Shown: positions 7,706 through 15,773, counted from the stretch's first letter. The stretch: 33,428 nt of DNA from Thomasclavelia spiroformis (GCA_016901755.1 JACJKV010000028.1:1-33428), one strand, 5' to 3'. Numbers and translations are program-made. The notes: generated by a model from the sequence alone, not told the origin.

Positions 7706-8845
7706 TTACTGAATCTTTGTTAAAACATTTTTTATTTCATCCTGGCTGGCTAAAATACGTCCTTGAACCATATCTGGCTTGCCACCACCTTTGATTTCAA
7801 AACATTGACTCAGTTTGTTAAGATAAACACGGGCATCTTCTGGTGAAGCAATCATGAAACGATAACCCTTTTCTTCTTCAACAAAAACTGCCGCCATTTT
7901 TTGACTGTACTTCAATAACTGATTGACATAATATTGCTGCAAAGAGCGATCCAGTTCTTCAGTAAATACTAACTGACAGTGCTGTAAAGTTAAATTCTGA
8001 CATTTCTGATCAATGATATGATGTTTTAATGCTGTCAGCTGCTGTTTTAAATGCTGATTTTCCATCAGTAGACGATCGACATATTCATCGATGCGATAGA
8101 CTGGAGCCGAAAGCGCCTGTGAAATATTTTCACTTTTTTCATGTTTGATCATATAATCATTTACTGCCCGTTGACCACATAGAAAATAGATTCTGATTCC
8201 TTTTTTATACCTGATAGCTTTAATAATTTTAATAACACCTACTTCGATCGTTGATCTTACATGTGGGGCACAGCAGGCACATAAATCAACATCTTCGATT
8301 TCAACCAGACGGATCTCTTCGGTAATTTCCTTTTTACAGCGATAATCAAGATGTTCAATACTTTGCGGGTAATAGCACTCTATCTTTTTATTCTGTAAAA
8401 TAATATCATTAGCTTTTTTTTCCAGGGCATTTAACTGATCATCGTTTAAAAAGCCATCATAATCCGTCGTAATTTCATGATCACCAAGATGAAAACCAAC
8501 ATTATGATAACCATAGTCACGATATACCACTCCAGATAAGATATGTTCACCACTATGATTCTGCATCATGGAATAACGATACAAAAAGTCTATCTTACCA
8601 GTAATTTTCCCTTCTACTGCAGCTATTAGATAATGATGGATAATCCCATCTATGAGCTGTACATCTTTTACTTCGATCCCATTGATCGTTCCATGATCAC
8701 AGTTTTGTCCTCCTTCTTCTGGAAAAAACAAAGTCTGATCTAAAACAACATCAAATCCCAAAGGATGCTGCTGACAGGAAATCACAGTTGCCTGAAATTC
8801 ACTTTCATAGGGATATGTATCATATAATTTAATTGTCATTGACAT
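7706..8845 (-). CDS. Alanyl-tRNA editing protein, AlaX-L type
   Basis: The product has 379 residues, similar to the editing and C-terminal parts of alanyl-tRNA synthetase without its catalytic core. It should hydrolyse mischarged Ser- or Gly-tRNA(Ala) in trans. Visible features are the FFPEEGGQ motif at about 40-47 and the zinc ligands HSGEH (H97, H101) and CCAPH (C191, H195). A coiled-coil linker spans about 245-275 (DRLLMENQHLKQQL). A C-terminal DHHA1-type segment carries GGGKPDMVQGR. AAAGGAG lies just before the ATG. It follows ftsW on the same strand across a terminator, and the EF-G-like gene follows it. Confidence 0.9.
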   Translation of the reverse strand: MSMTIKLYDTYPYESEFQATVISCQQHPLGFDVVLDQTLFFPEEGGQNCDHGTINGIEVKDVQLIDGIIHHYLIAAVEGKITGKIDFLYRYSMMQNHSGEHILSGVVYRDYGYHNVGFHLGDHEITTDYDGFLNDDQLNALEKKANDIILQNKKIECYYPQSIEHLDYRCKKEITEEIRLVEIEDVDLCACCAPHVRSTIEVGVIKIIKAIRYKKGIRIYFLCGQRAVNDYMIKHEKSENISQALSAPVYRIDEYVDRLLMENQHLKQQLTALKHHIIDQKCQNLTLQHCQLVFTEELDRSLQQYYVNQLLKYSQKMAAVFVEEEKGYRFMIASPEDARVYLNKLSQCFEIKGGGKPDMVQGRILASQDEIKNVLTKIQ

Positions 8846-8885
8846 TCCACTCCTTTTTTCATTATTGATATCATATCATAAAAAA

Positions 8886-8915
8886 AATATTTAATCTTAA
8901 TAAAGATCAAATATT
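8886..8915 (-). terminator. Terminator of ftsW
   Basis: Arms 8886-8898 (AATATTTAATCTT) and 8903-8915 (AAGATCAAATATT) pair over 13 positions, with one G-U in minus-strand RNA, and a run of T follows on that strand. The stem overlaps the ftsW stop codon. Confidence 0.7.
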
Positions 8916-9987
8916 AAATAGATTGTGAAATATTCAATAATATTCCTATTTCAGTCAAAGTCACCATCAGCGAAGTCCCACCATATGACATTAAAGGTAA
9001 TGTAACTCCCGTCACAGGGAAAAGGCCGACAACAACCCCCAAATTTATAAAAGTCTGGATCCCTATTACTGAAACAATGCCAATAAGCATAAAACTGCCA
9101 AAAAGATCATGACACTTTTTTGACAGATGAAAACAGTGCAGAAATAAAGCCGCATACAGCAAAATCAAAACTACACCACCAATAAAACCAAATTCTTCCA
9201 GATATATCGCAAAAATAAAATCAGTCTGTGGTTCTGGCAAATAAAAATGTTTCTGTATACTTTGATCAAAGCCAACTCCCAGTAATCCACCTGGAGCAAT
9301 CGCATACAAAGACTGAATCATCTGAAAACCAGAACCTAAAGGATCCTGAAAAGGATCGAGAAAAGCCATGATTCTTTTCATACGATAACTGGCAGTTAAA
9401 ATCATCCCTACAATACCACAAATACCAATTCCACCCAAAAACAGAAAATAGCGAAACGGGAAAGGAGTTACCATGATCATCACCACAATACTGCAGCACA
9501 TAACGACCCCACTGCCAAAATCTGGCTGTATCATGATCAAAATAAATCCAGTCAAGGTAACCAGCAGCGGTTTAAAAGCATAACGTATTTTTTTCATCTG
9601 ATGATAATGTCTGGCAATGTAGTCACTAACATATATGATCAGAGCAATTTTAAAAATTTCTGAAGGCTGGAGGGCAAACAGACCTAAATTAAACCAGCTT
9701 CTTGAACCGCCTCTTACTACACCAATTCCCGGTATCAGTACCAGAATCATTAATATTAAAGCAAAAATCAGTATCCCGATACTGTGTTTTTGATATATAT
9801 GATAATCAATTCTGGCAAATACCCACATACAGATTAGACCTAATATGACAAAGATAACCTGTCTTTTAATAAAATATAAACTGTCATCAAACTTATAGGC
9901 TGCCCAAATATGAGAAGCACTATAAACCATGATCAGTCCTATGATCATGATCGTAAAGACTGTCAAAACTATTTTTTTGTCCTTCAC
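8914..9987 (-). CDS. ftsW: FtsW-type SEDS peptidoglycan polymerase
   Basis: The product is a 357-residue multi-span membrane protein of the FtsW/RodA/SpoVE family, which polymerises lipid II into glycan strands with a partner class B PBP. Seen motifs are VYSAS (21-25), GSRSWFNLG (94-102), QPDFGSG (154-160), a loop FDPFQDPLGSGFQMIQSL, LPEPQTDFIFA, and NLGVVVGLFPVTGVTLPLMSYGG near the end. The QSL...AI..GG and LPE.QTDFIFA pattern favours FtsW or SpoVE over RodA. The start is GTG at 9987 with AAGGTGG upstream. It is separated from murD and mraY by two plus-strand regulator genes, and no murG follows. Whether it acts in division or sporulation cannot be decided here. Confidence 0.88.
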   Translation of the reverse strand: MKDKKIVLTVFTIMIIGLIMVYSASHIWAAYKFDDSLYFIKRQVIFVILGLICMWVFARIDYHIYQKHSIGILIFALILMILVLIPGIGVVRGGSRSWFNLGLFALQPSEIFKIALIIYVSDYIARHYHQMKKIRYAFKPLLVTLTGFILIMIQPDFGSGVVMCCSIVVMIMVTPFPFRYFLFLGGIGICGIVGMILTASYRMKRIMAFLDPFQDPLGSGFQMIQSLYAIAPGGLLGVGFDQSIQKHFYLPEPQTDFIFAIYLEEFGFIGGVVLILLYAALFLHCFHLSKKCHDLFGSFMLIGIVSVIGIQTFINLGVVVGLFPVTGVTLPLMSYGGTSLMVTLTEIGILLNISQSI

Positions 9988-10092
9988 CTAGACCACCTTT
10001 TTCAATATATTCATGAGCTGCAAAAAAATGTCTAAAGCTTATATGAAAAATATATAACAACATAATAAAAATATTTTTTAAAATTGAAATTT

Positions 10093-10116
10093 ATGATATA
10101 TAATATGATATATAAT
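10093..10116 (+). promoter_or_regulatory. Tandem duplicated -10 region before the response regulator
   Basis: The 12-mer ATGATATATAAT occurs twice back to back (10093-10104 and 10105-10116), each copy containing a perfect TATAAT. TTGAAA lies at 10084-10089 but is 21 bases from the second TATAAT, so no standard -35 fits. A GGAGG ribosome binding site (10126-10130) follows before the ATG at 10137. Confidence 0.45.
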
Positions 10117-10136
10117 TAGATTAGCGGAGGTGTTTT

Positions 10137-11003
10137 ATGAAAATGAAATTACTATTAGTTGAAGATGCAACTATATATCTGATTCTTTTTCAGCAGTATT
10201 TTGAAAAAGATTTTGAAATCATATCTGCAAAAACCATATCTGACGCTGCTAATATCGTACAGGACAACGATTACCAGTTTGATGTTATATTATTAGATCT
10301 GATGACCAGAGGTGCCTTTGGCCTGATCAGACAGATCAAAAAAATCAAACGACTTTCCCATGTCCCTATTATTGTAATCACTGCAAGTGATGATCCTAAA
10401 GATAAAATACAGGCCTTTGATTTTGGTGCCTATGATTATATAACAAAACCTATTATTGAAGAAGATGCATTAAAACGTATTAAAGATGCTGCTCTCTATT
10501 TCCAGCGTATTAGAGAACTAGACAGCCAAAGGGATTTACTGATGAACAGTCAGAATATAGATTCTCTGACACAAATCTATAATCTCGATACTGCCAAATG
10601 GCTGGTCAATGAAAAAATTGCCGAAAATCCTGAAGCTATGAAAATGCTGTTTTTATTTAAAATCGATGGACTTGACGATGTTTATCTGGAAGAAGGTAAC
10701 GCTCGTGGTGACAGTTTGATCAAAGAAATAGCTACATTTATATCTACTCATTTTTCAAATTTTGATATCATTGGCAGAATCTCACATGATATAATCATTG
10801 TTTTCGTCTTGAATCAGCGCAGTCTTGAAGAAGCTCTGGCAAAAAGAGATGAACTGTTAAGACTTTTCCAGCAAAAACAAATGGTCAATATTCCTGAAGA
10901 AGTTTCACTGGCTATTGGCGTAGCAGTCAGCATGGAAAATACTACCTATGAAAAGCTTTATGAAAAAGCTTATGATTATCTTTATATTGAAACAAAGGAA
11001 TAA
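10137..11003 (+). CDS. Response regulator with degenerate GGDEF domain
   Basis: The product has 288 residues. The N-terminal receiver domain (about 1-120) is complete: acidic pair E9-D10, phosphoacceptor D54 in ILLDLM, T82 in ITAS and K104 in TKP. A short helical linker leads to a GGDEF-like domain beginning DSLTQIYN (142-149). At the catalytic turn, where R-x-GGDEF is expected, the sequence is RISHDII (214-220). Both glycines and the Glu are lost, so diguanylate cyclase activity is unlikely. This suggests a signalling or binding role, or a protein-interaction output. No histidine kinase is adjacent. It is followed 42 bases later by an RpiR-type regulator on the same strand, probably as one transcript. 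The two genes divide ftsW from murD. Confidence 0.85.
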   Translation: MKMKLLLVEDATIYLILFQQYFEKDFEIISAKTISDAANIVQDNDYQFDVILLDLMTRGAFGLIRQIKKIKRLSHVPIIVITASDDPKDKIQAFDFGAYDYITKPIIEEDALKRIKDAALYFQRIRELDSQRDLLMNSQNIDSLTQIYNLDTAKWLVNEKIAENPEAMKMLFLFKIDGLDDVYLEEGNARGDSLIKEIATFISTHFSNFDIIGRISHDIIIVFVLNQRSLEEALAKRDELLRLFQQKQMVNIPEEVSLAIGVAVSMENTTYEKLYEKAYDYLYIETKE

Positions 11004-11045
11004 TTTTTTATTCCCTGTTTTTTTATAAAATCAAGGAGATACATT

Positions 11046-11939
11046 ATGATCATTACAGAAAAAATTGGAAAAACACATTTTTCAGCCAGTGAAAAGATAA
11101 TTATCGATCACATCACCAGCTTAGGAAAACAGATTGAAAATATTTCTGCCAGTCAGATTGCTAAAGAGACCTATACCAGTGCTCCCTTAGTTGTCAGGGT
11201 AGCAAAAAAATTAGGATACCAGGGCTGGAATGATTTTAAAAATGCCTATGTCAAAGAACTGAACTATCTGCTGGAAGAAACCGATGTCGATGCCAGCATT
11301 CCTTTTATCATTCATGATGATATGACAACGATCATGACAAATATAGCTAAATTGGAAACAGAAACTATTTCTGATACCCAAAAACTGATTGACCATGATC
11401 AGTTAGCGCAAGTATTTTCTATTTTACGAAAATGTCCAATCATTGATGTATATGGCATTTCCGATCATATGATCCTGGCAAAACTGTTTCAGAATCAGAT
11501 GAGCTTTATTAAAAAACAGGTCAACATCTGTGAAGTCACTGGCAATGAAAAAATCATGGCTTATAACGCTACAGAAAAACATTGTGCCATCATTATTTCT
11601 TATTCGGGACAGACCCGTTATTTACAGGAAATAGCCAGTATTTACAAGTGCCGTCATATTCCTTTGATTGCAATCACCTGTATCGGTGAAAATGATATCA
11701 ATCGACTTGCCGATGCAACATTGTTTTTATCTTCGAAAGAAATGCTGAATATTAAAATTGGTGATTTTTCTTCTGCAACTTCTCTCAAATACCTGTTAGA
11801 TTTAATTTACGCTGGTGTCTTTTCATTAAACTATAAAGAAAATCTGGAACAGAAAATCATCATTGCTTCGCTGGCTGATGATCGCTACAGTGACTACGAA
11901 TATATCAATGAAGAAAACACATTAACCAAAAATACATAA
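11046..11939 (+). CDS. RpiR/MurR-family transcriptional regulator
   Basis: The product has 297 residues. The N-terminal helix-turn-helix domain (about 1-77) carries ISASQIAKETYTSAPLVVRVAKKLGYQGWNDFK, recorded here as positions 34-66 with key residues S35, A37 and G58. This is the RpiR pattern. A SIS sugar-phosphate-binding fold follows at about 125-255, with IIISYSGQTRYLQEIA marking the phosphosugar loop. Such proteins regulate sugar, amino-sugar or MurNAc catabolic genes in response to a phosphosugar. No such target gene is next to it, so the ligand is unknown. AAGGAGAT precedes the ATG. It shares a transcript with the response regulator and ends at a strong terminator. Confidence 0.9.
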   Translation: MIITEKIGKTHFSASEKIIIDHITSLGKQIENISASQIAKETYTSAPLVVRVAKKLGYQGWNDFKNAYVKELNYLLEETDVDASIPFIIHDDMTTIMTNIAKLETETISDTQKLIDHDQLAQVFSILRKCPIIDVYGISDHMILAKLFQNQMSFIKKQVNICEVTGNEKIMAYNATEKHCAIIISYSGQTRYLQEIASIYKCRHIPLIAITCIGENDINRLADATLFLSSKEMLNIKIGDFSSATSLKYLLDLIYAGVFSLNYKENLEQKIIIASLADDRYSDYEYINEENTLTKNT

Positions 11940-11982
11940 AAAAATTCCCGTTTCAATAATTTCTCATGAAACGGGAATTTTT
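11940..11982. terminator. Strong bidirectional terminator between convergent genes
   Basis: Perfect 16-bp stem (11940-11955 AAAAATTCCCGTTTCA with 11967-11982) and an 11-base loop. A and T runs on both sides let it end both the RpiR gene on plus and the small helical protein gene on minus. Confidence 0.92.
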
Positions 11983-11985
11983 ATT

Positions 11986-12342
11986 TTATTTATTCATTGA
12001 CTGCTGTTTTAATTCATTAACATATGTCATTTGGGCATTCATATTTTCATTTAATTTTTTTCTCATTTCATCAATTGTATCATGATGAATTTCATTCTGT
12101 TCTTTAACTGCACCAAAGATATATTCATAAACTTTTTTAGCATCGTGTTCTAAAACACTTTTCATCATATTTAATTCCTGTAAACGTTGTTGCTGTTTAG
12201 CGATATCAGTATGAATCATATCTAACATTTCGTTGTAAGATAATTCTTTTTTTAATCCTTCTTGATGATTTATTTCATAAGCATCTTTAAAATACTTCTT
12301 TAATGATAATTTAGCCTGTTCATTGATTTGTTCTAGTTTCAT
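11986..12342 (-). CDS. Small helical hypothetical protein (118 residues)
   Basis: The start is set at the ATG at 12342, eight bases after GGAGG; a TTG six codons earlier overlaps the ribosome binding site. The protein is charged, rich in Lys, Glu, Gln and Met, and has no Cys, signal peptide or membrane span. The middle and end look strongly helical and probably form coiled coil (AKQQQRLQELNMMKSVLEHD, then DEMRKKLNENMNAQM). I do not recognise a family. It stands alone between the convergent terminator and murD, with palindromic and repeated sequence in its upstream region, so it is probably expressed and regulated by itself. Confidence 0.7.
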   Translation of the reverse strand: MKLEQINEQAKLSLKKYFKDAYEINHQEGLKKELSYNEMLDMIHTDIAKQQQRLQELNMMKSVLEHDAKKVYEYIFGAVKEQNEIHHDTIDEMRKKLNENMNAQMTYVNELKQQSMNK

Positions 12343-12416
12343 TTTCTTGTCCTCCTTCAAATCACATCTGCATCATAATCCTATTTTTTTCTTTTGCAAA
12401 GCCTTTATGGGCACAT

Positions 12417-12479
12417 TTAAAGACCATTAACAAATCTTTAAGTCATTTCACTGTTATTTTGTTAAAGACATTAACAAAA
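12417..12479 (-). promoter_or_regulatory. Operator-like repeats upstream of the 118-residue protein
   Basis: A perfect 9-bp inverted repeat, TTTTGTTAA and TTAACAAAA, with a 5-base spacer occupies 12457-12479. Its right half recurs as a direct repeat: TTAAAGACCATTAACAAA at 12417-12434 and TTAAAGACATTAACAAA at 12462-12478, about 45 bp apart. This looks like a pair of regulator sites. The palindrome also borders the murD terminator, so its role is uncertain. Confidence 0.4.
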
Positions 12480-12503
12480 AATGCCTGGTATTAACCAAGC
12501 ATT
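12474..12503 (-). terminator. Terminator at the end of murD
   Basis: Stem 12480-12488 (AATGCCTGG) with 12495-12503 (CCAAGCATT), one G-U pair in minus RNA, followed on that strand by a T run. It overlaps the last codons of murD. Confidence 0.75.
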
Positions 12504-13837
12504 TCATGAACATATTGTTTAAACATCGTTCCTCTTTGTTCATATCCAGAAAATTCATCAAAAGAGCTGGTAGAAGGTGACAGTAAAATGATATCTCCTT
12601 CCTGAGCTATGGCTAATGCCTTTGCTACAGCATCTTTAAGATGAGCCACTTCATAACTGTCAGCATGATGCATATCTTCTTTAAAACGATGACCAGCAGC
12701 TCCAAAAGTAATCAAATGCGAAATATGATCATTATATTCGGACATTTCAGCAAGATCTAATCCCTTATCAAAACCACCCATCAGCAAAATAACTGGCTGA
12801 TCAAAAGCCTTTAAGGCAATGATACTGGCATCCGTATTGGTAGCTTTTGAATCGTTGTATACTTTGATTCCCTGATATTCACATACAAATTCAATACGAT
12901 GTTCAACACCATAAAAACCAGCTACGACCTTTTTAATGATCTGAGTGCTGACACCAGCCAGTTTACAGATAGCAGTTGCCAGCATTACGTTTTGTACATT
13001 ATGACGGCCAACAATTCTGATATCATCCAGCGGCATAATTTCTTCATCACCAAAGAAAATCGATCTGTTTTTGATCATACATTGCGCTATCTGAGTTAAA
13101 GACTGACTCACGCGATGACAAGGTACAGGATAACGCTGTAAATATTCTTTTAATGTTTCATCATCAATGTTTTCAACAAAATAGTCATTGTCTTGACAAT
13201 TTTCATAAATACGCATTTTAGAAGCATAATATTCATCTAATGAAGCCATGTAATCTAAATGATCTGGCGTCAGATTAATAACGGTTGATATTTCAGGTCT
13301 GAACTGATCAATATCCAACAGCTGAAAATTCGACATTTCGATCACGATATAATGATCACTTTCTTCTAAAAGATTGTTTTCTAATACAACATCACATAAC
13401 GGTTTACCGATATTTCCAGCAAAATGAACATGCGAATACTGTGCCTTGAGAATTTCATAAATCAATGTTACTGTTGTTGTTTTACCATTAGTTCCAGTAA
13501 CCGCGATATAATGCTGTTTCTTGGCACACTGATATGCCAGTTCAATCTCTGTATAAACCGGTATGCCACGTTCTTTTAAACGTAATATAAAAGGTTTATG
13601 ATAATTGATTCCCGGATTTTTAATAACAAAATCAAAATCTCTTTCAAACAGCTCATCAGGATGTCCACCTGCCACAATTTCAATACCTGCATCAAGATAT
13701 TCCTGATAACCCTCAATTTTTTCTAATTCTTTTCCTTCATTGATCGTAATTGTAGCATTTAATTTCTGCAGCAGCTTAACTGCTGCTTTACCACTGCGGG
13801 CAAGCCCAATTACCAGTACTTTTTTTCCAGTCAGCAT
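12491..13837 (-). CDS. murD: UDP-N-acetylmuramoylalanine-D-glutamate ligase
   Basis: This cytoplasmic ligase adds D-glutamate to UDP-MurNAc-L-Ala using ATP. The 448 residues match the family's usual length. An N-terminal Rossmann-like domain starts KKVLVIGLARSGKAA. The ATP-binding loop is VTGTNGKTTTV (about 113-123). Mur ligase motifs follow: NLTPDHLDYM, GRHNVQN, and GVEHRIEF with NDSKATN in the last third. The C-terminal domain has LLMGGFDKG and ILLSPSTSSFDEF. The ATG lies one base past the mraY stop, so the two are cotranscribed. A terminator closes the unit here, so murG and ftsW do not follow directly as in many relatives. Confidence 0.96.
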   Translation of the reverse strand: MLTGKKVLVIGLARSGKAAVKLLQKLNATITINEGKELEKIEGYQEYLDAGIEIVAGGHPDELFERDFDFVIKNPGINYHKPFILRLKERGIPVYTEIELAYQCAKKQHYIAVTGTNGKTTTVTLIYEILKAQYSHVHFAGNIGKPLCDVVLENNLLEESDHYIVIEMSNFQLLDIDQFRPEISTVINLTPDHLDYMASLDEYYASKMRIYENCQDNDYFVENIDDETLKEYLQRYPVPCHRVSQSLTQIAQCMIKNRSIFFGDEEIMPLDDIRIVGRHNVQNVMLATAICKLAGVSTQIIKKVVAGFYGVEHRIEFVCEYQGIKVYNDSKATNTDASIIALKAFDQPVILLMGGFDKGLDLAEMSEYNDHISHLITFGAAGHRFKEDMHHADSYEVAHLKDAVAKALAIAQEGDIILLSPSTSSFDEFSGYEQRGTMFKQYVHEMLG

Positions 13838-13838
13838 A

Positions 13839-14816
13839 TTACATAACTCCTATAACAATGGCAACAATACCACAAATAAATCCAATGAACCAGAATGAAA
13901 TAGTAACCTGCTGTTCACTCCATCCCAGCATTTCAAAATGATGATGGATCGGTGCCATCTTAAAAACTCTTTTCCCACGTGTCTTGAAAGATACAACCTG
14001 AATAATAACAGATAATGTTTCCATCAGGAAAACACCACCTACAAGAATCAGCAGTAATTCCTGTTTAGTCAGTATTGCCAAAATAGCAAGAAAGCCGCCT
14101 AATCCTAAAGAACCAACATCACCCATAAAAATACGGGCAGGATGATAGTTGAAATACATAAATCCAAGTAATGCCCCGATCATCGCTGTAGCGTAAGAAG
14201 CCACTGCATAATTTTTGATCATGATGGCAAAAATAACATATGGTGCTATCGCAACCATCGAAAGTCCTGTTGCCAGTCCATCTAAACCATCTGACAGATT
14301 GACCCCGTTGCTTTCTCCAGTAAACATGATAAATACCAAAACAGCATATAGCCATCCCAGATCAACCTGTGTCTTGATCAAAGGAATTTCAATGACGGTC
14401 GTAAATTCTGGAATATAATTCATCAAAAAGAAATAACAGATGACTGCCAGAACTGCCTGCATCAGAAATTTCTGCCAGGCCTTGAGCCCTTCATTATGAT
14501 GTTTTAAAACAATTAAAGCATCATCAATCAGTCCAATCAGACTATACCCCACCAAAACAATCGTAATTAAGATAATATGTGGATCAAAAGCTGAAGATAT
14601 ATTAGCGATTACCGCTCCTATAACCGTCGCAAGTACAAACACAACGCCTCCCATCGTTGGCGTTCCACCTTTTTTCTTATGTGATTCTAATCCTTCTTCT
14701 CGTTCTACCTGACCAAATTTCATTTTATGTAGAAATGGGATGACCCTAGGCATTGCAGCCAGTACAATGATCAGTCCCGCAACAAATGCTAATATCAGCT
14801 TAATAAAGTTTTCCAT
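13839..14816 (-). CDS. mraY: Phospho-MurNAc-pentapeptide transferase
   Basis: This membrane enzyme transfers phospho-MurNAc-pentapeptide to undecaprenyl phosphate to make lipid I. The 325 residues contain about ten membrane spans. Family motifs seen are KKGGTPTMGG near the N-terminus, the catalytic Asp pair in LIGLIDDAL, NLSDGLDGLATG, FNYHPARIFMGDVGSLGLGG, and the HHH loop in APIHHHFEMLGW. AAAGGGGAA precedes the ATG. It has its own promoter and is the first gene of the mraY-murD pair. murF and pbp genes, usual upstream neighbours, are not present. Confidence 0.97.
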   Translation of the reverse strand: MENFIKLILAFVAGLIIVLAAMPRVIPFLHKMKFGQVEREEGLESHKKKGGTPTMGGVVFVLATVIGAVIANISSAFDPHIILITIVLVGYSLIGLIDDALIVLKHHNEGLKAWQKFLMQAVLAVICYFFLMNYIPEFTTVIEIPLIKTQVDLGWLYAVLVFIMFTGESNGVNLSDGLDGLATGLSMVAIAPYVIFAIMIKNYAVASYATAMIGALLGFMYFNYHPARIFMGDVGSLGLGGFLAILAILTKQELLLILVGGVFLMETLSVIIQVVSFKTRGKRVFKMAPIHHHFEMLGWSEQQVTISFWFIGFICGIVAIVIGVM

Positions 14817-14848
14817 GACTATTCCCCTTTATCTTTTATCTCCTTTAC

Positions 14849-14877
14849 ACTATAACATAAATTATTTTTATCTTCAA
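14849..14877 (-). promoter_or_regulatory. Promoter of mraY-murD
   Basis: On the minus strand TTGAAG (14877-14872), 17 bases, then TATAGT (14854-14849), preceded by TGT as in extended -10 promoters. It starts the mraY-murD unit independently of the HPr-like gene upstream. Confidence 0.7.
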
Positions 14878-14905
14878 ATACTATCCCGCACCCAGGTATT
14901 ACAAA

Positions 14906-14929
14906 AAAAGAGCTTTTTTCAGCTCTTTT
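14906..14929 (-). terminator. Terminator of the HPr-like gene
   Basis: Stem AAAAGAGCT (14906-14914) / AGCTCTTTT (14921-14929) with a 6-base loop. A T run follows on the minus strand, directly after the stop codon. Confidence 0.85.
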
Positions 14930-14931
14930 CG

Positions 14932-15207
14932 TTATATAACATGACCTAAATGCAGATCATATATTTTGTCTTTTAGAGAAGCAATCGCATATTCTTCATC
15001 TTTCCCTTCAGCTATAATAGTTACACGCGCCTTACAGGGAATTCCTAAAGATAACAGTCCCATCATGGACTTCATGTTAATATCCTTATCACCATAAAGC
15101 AGATGAACATAACAGTCAAATATTTTCATCAGTTCCACTAGTTTCGTCACTGGTTTTGCGTATAATCCTACTGGATCAGTAATACATACTTCTATTTTTT
15201 TTGCCAT
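14932..15207 (-). CDS. HPr-like protein with Tyr in place of the active-site His (Crh-like)
   Basis: The 91 residues have the HPr fold pattern. The conserved loop is GLYAKP (14-19), where HPr has G-[LI]-H-[AS]-R-P. The phosphorylatable His is Tyr16 and the neighbouring Arg is Lys18, so it cannot accept phosphate from enzyme I in the normal way. The regulatory serine region is intact: NMKSMMGLLSLG, with Ser47 corresponding to Ser46, the HPr kinase site. This combination parallels Bacillus Crh, which has Gln at position 15, keeps Ser46 and serves as a CcpA corepressor. A Crh-like role is inferred. cre-like boxes elsewhere in the window fit an active CcpA system. It stands alone, with its own extended -10 promoter and a terminator. 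Confidence 0.85.
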   Translation of the reverse strand: MAKKIEVCITDPVGLYAKPVTKLVELMKIFDCYVHLLYGDKDINMKSMMGLLSLGIPCKARVTIIAEGKDEEYAIASLKDKIYDLHLGHVI

Positions 15208-15231
15208 ATGATCTCCTTCTTTCTGTTTATC

Positions 15232-15240
15232 ATTATAGCA
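15232..15240 (-). promoter_or_regulatory. Extended -10 promoter of the HPr-like gene
   Basis: TGCTATAAT on the minus strand is a full extended -10 element. The -35 position has no good match. GAAGGAG follows before the ATG at 15207. Confidence 0.6.
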
Positions 15241-15251
15241 TGTGAAATGAA

Positions 15252-15773
15252 TTATCTTTTTTCAATGATGACCACATAAGGGGCATTGGTTTTATTCATC
15301 ATTTCAAACTTCGCTACATTGAATATCATATGATCCAACCCTAGAAAATATTCCTCTAAATAGTGACTTTCTCGTCCCTCATCATGTCCCGTATAGACAA
15401 CAATATACAGGCATCCCTTTCTGTTAAGACTCATCAAAGCTTTCTGGATCGTCTTTAAAGTCACCTGATACTCTGTGACCACCGTTTTATCACCACCAGG
15501 CAAATAACCCAAATTAAAGATTCCGACATCAAAATGTTCAACATCTTCATCAAAAAACTCATGACTTTTCAGATAAAGCGAAACATTATTTGTACCAGCC
15601 ATCAGTTTCTGGGTATTTTTTAAAGCCTGGTCCTGAATATCATAACTGTAAACATGCTGGCAATACTGACTTAAAAATAAAGTATCATGACCATTGCCCA
15701 TCGTAAAATCAATACCATGGTCATATTTTCTTTTTTTTATGCGCTCATGCACAAAGCTAATCATATTTTCCAT
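15252..15773 (-). CDS. mnmM: YtqB/MnmM-type SAM-dependent tRNA methyltransferase
   Basis: The 173 residues match the YtqB family (formerly called rRNA methylase-like). Bacillus YtqB (MnmM) has been assigned the final methylation making mnm5s2U at tRNA position 34. Motifs seen are the SAM-binding loop DFTMGNGHDTLFL (22-34), YSYDIQDQAL (motif II), FNLGYLPGGDK (86-96), TLKTIQKAL and IVVYTGHDEG. The product should be cytosolic. Its first 17 bases overlap the end of the MATE transporter gene upstream, so the two are translated from one transcript. The specific tRNA function is transferred from the family, not shown here. Confidence 0.88.
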   Translation of the reverse strand: MENMISFVHERIKKRKYDHGIDFTMGNGHDTLFLSQYCQHVYSYDIQDQALKNTQKLMAGTNNVSLYLKSHEFFDEDVEHFDVGIFNLGYLPGGDKTVVTEYQVTLKTIQKALMSLNRKGCLYIVVYTGHDEGRESHYLEEYFLGLDHMIFNVAKFEMMNKTNAPYVVIIEKR

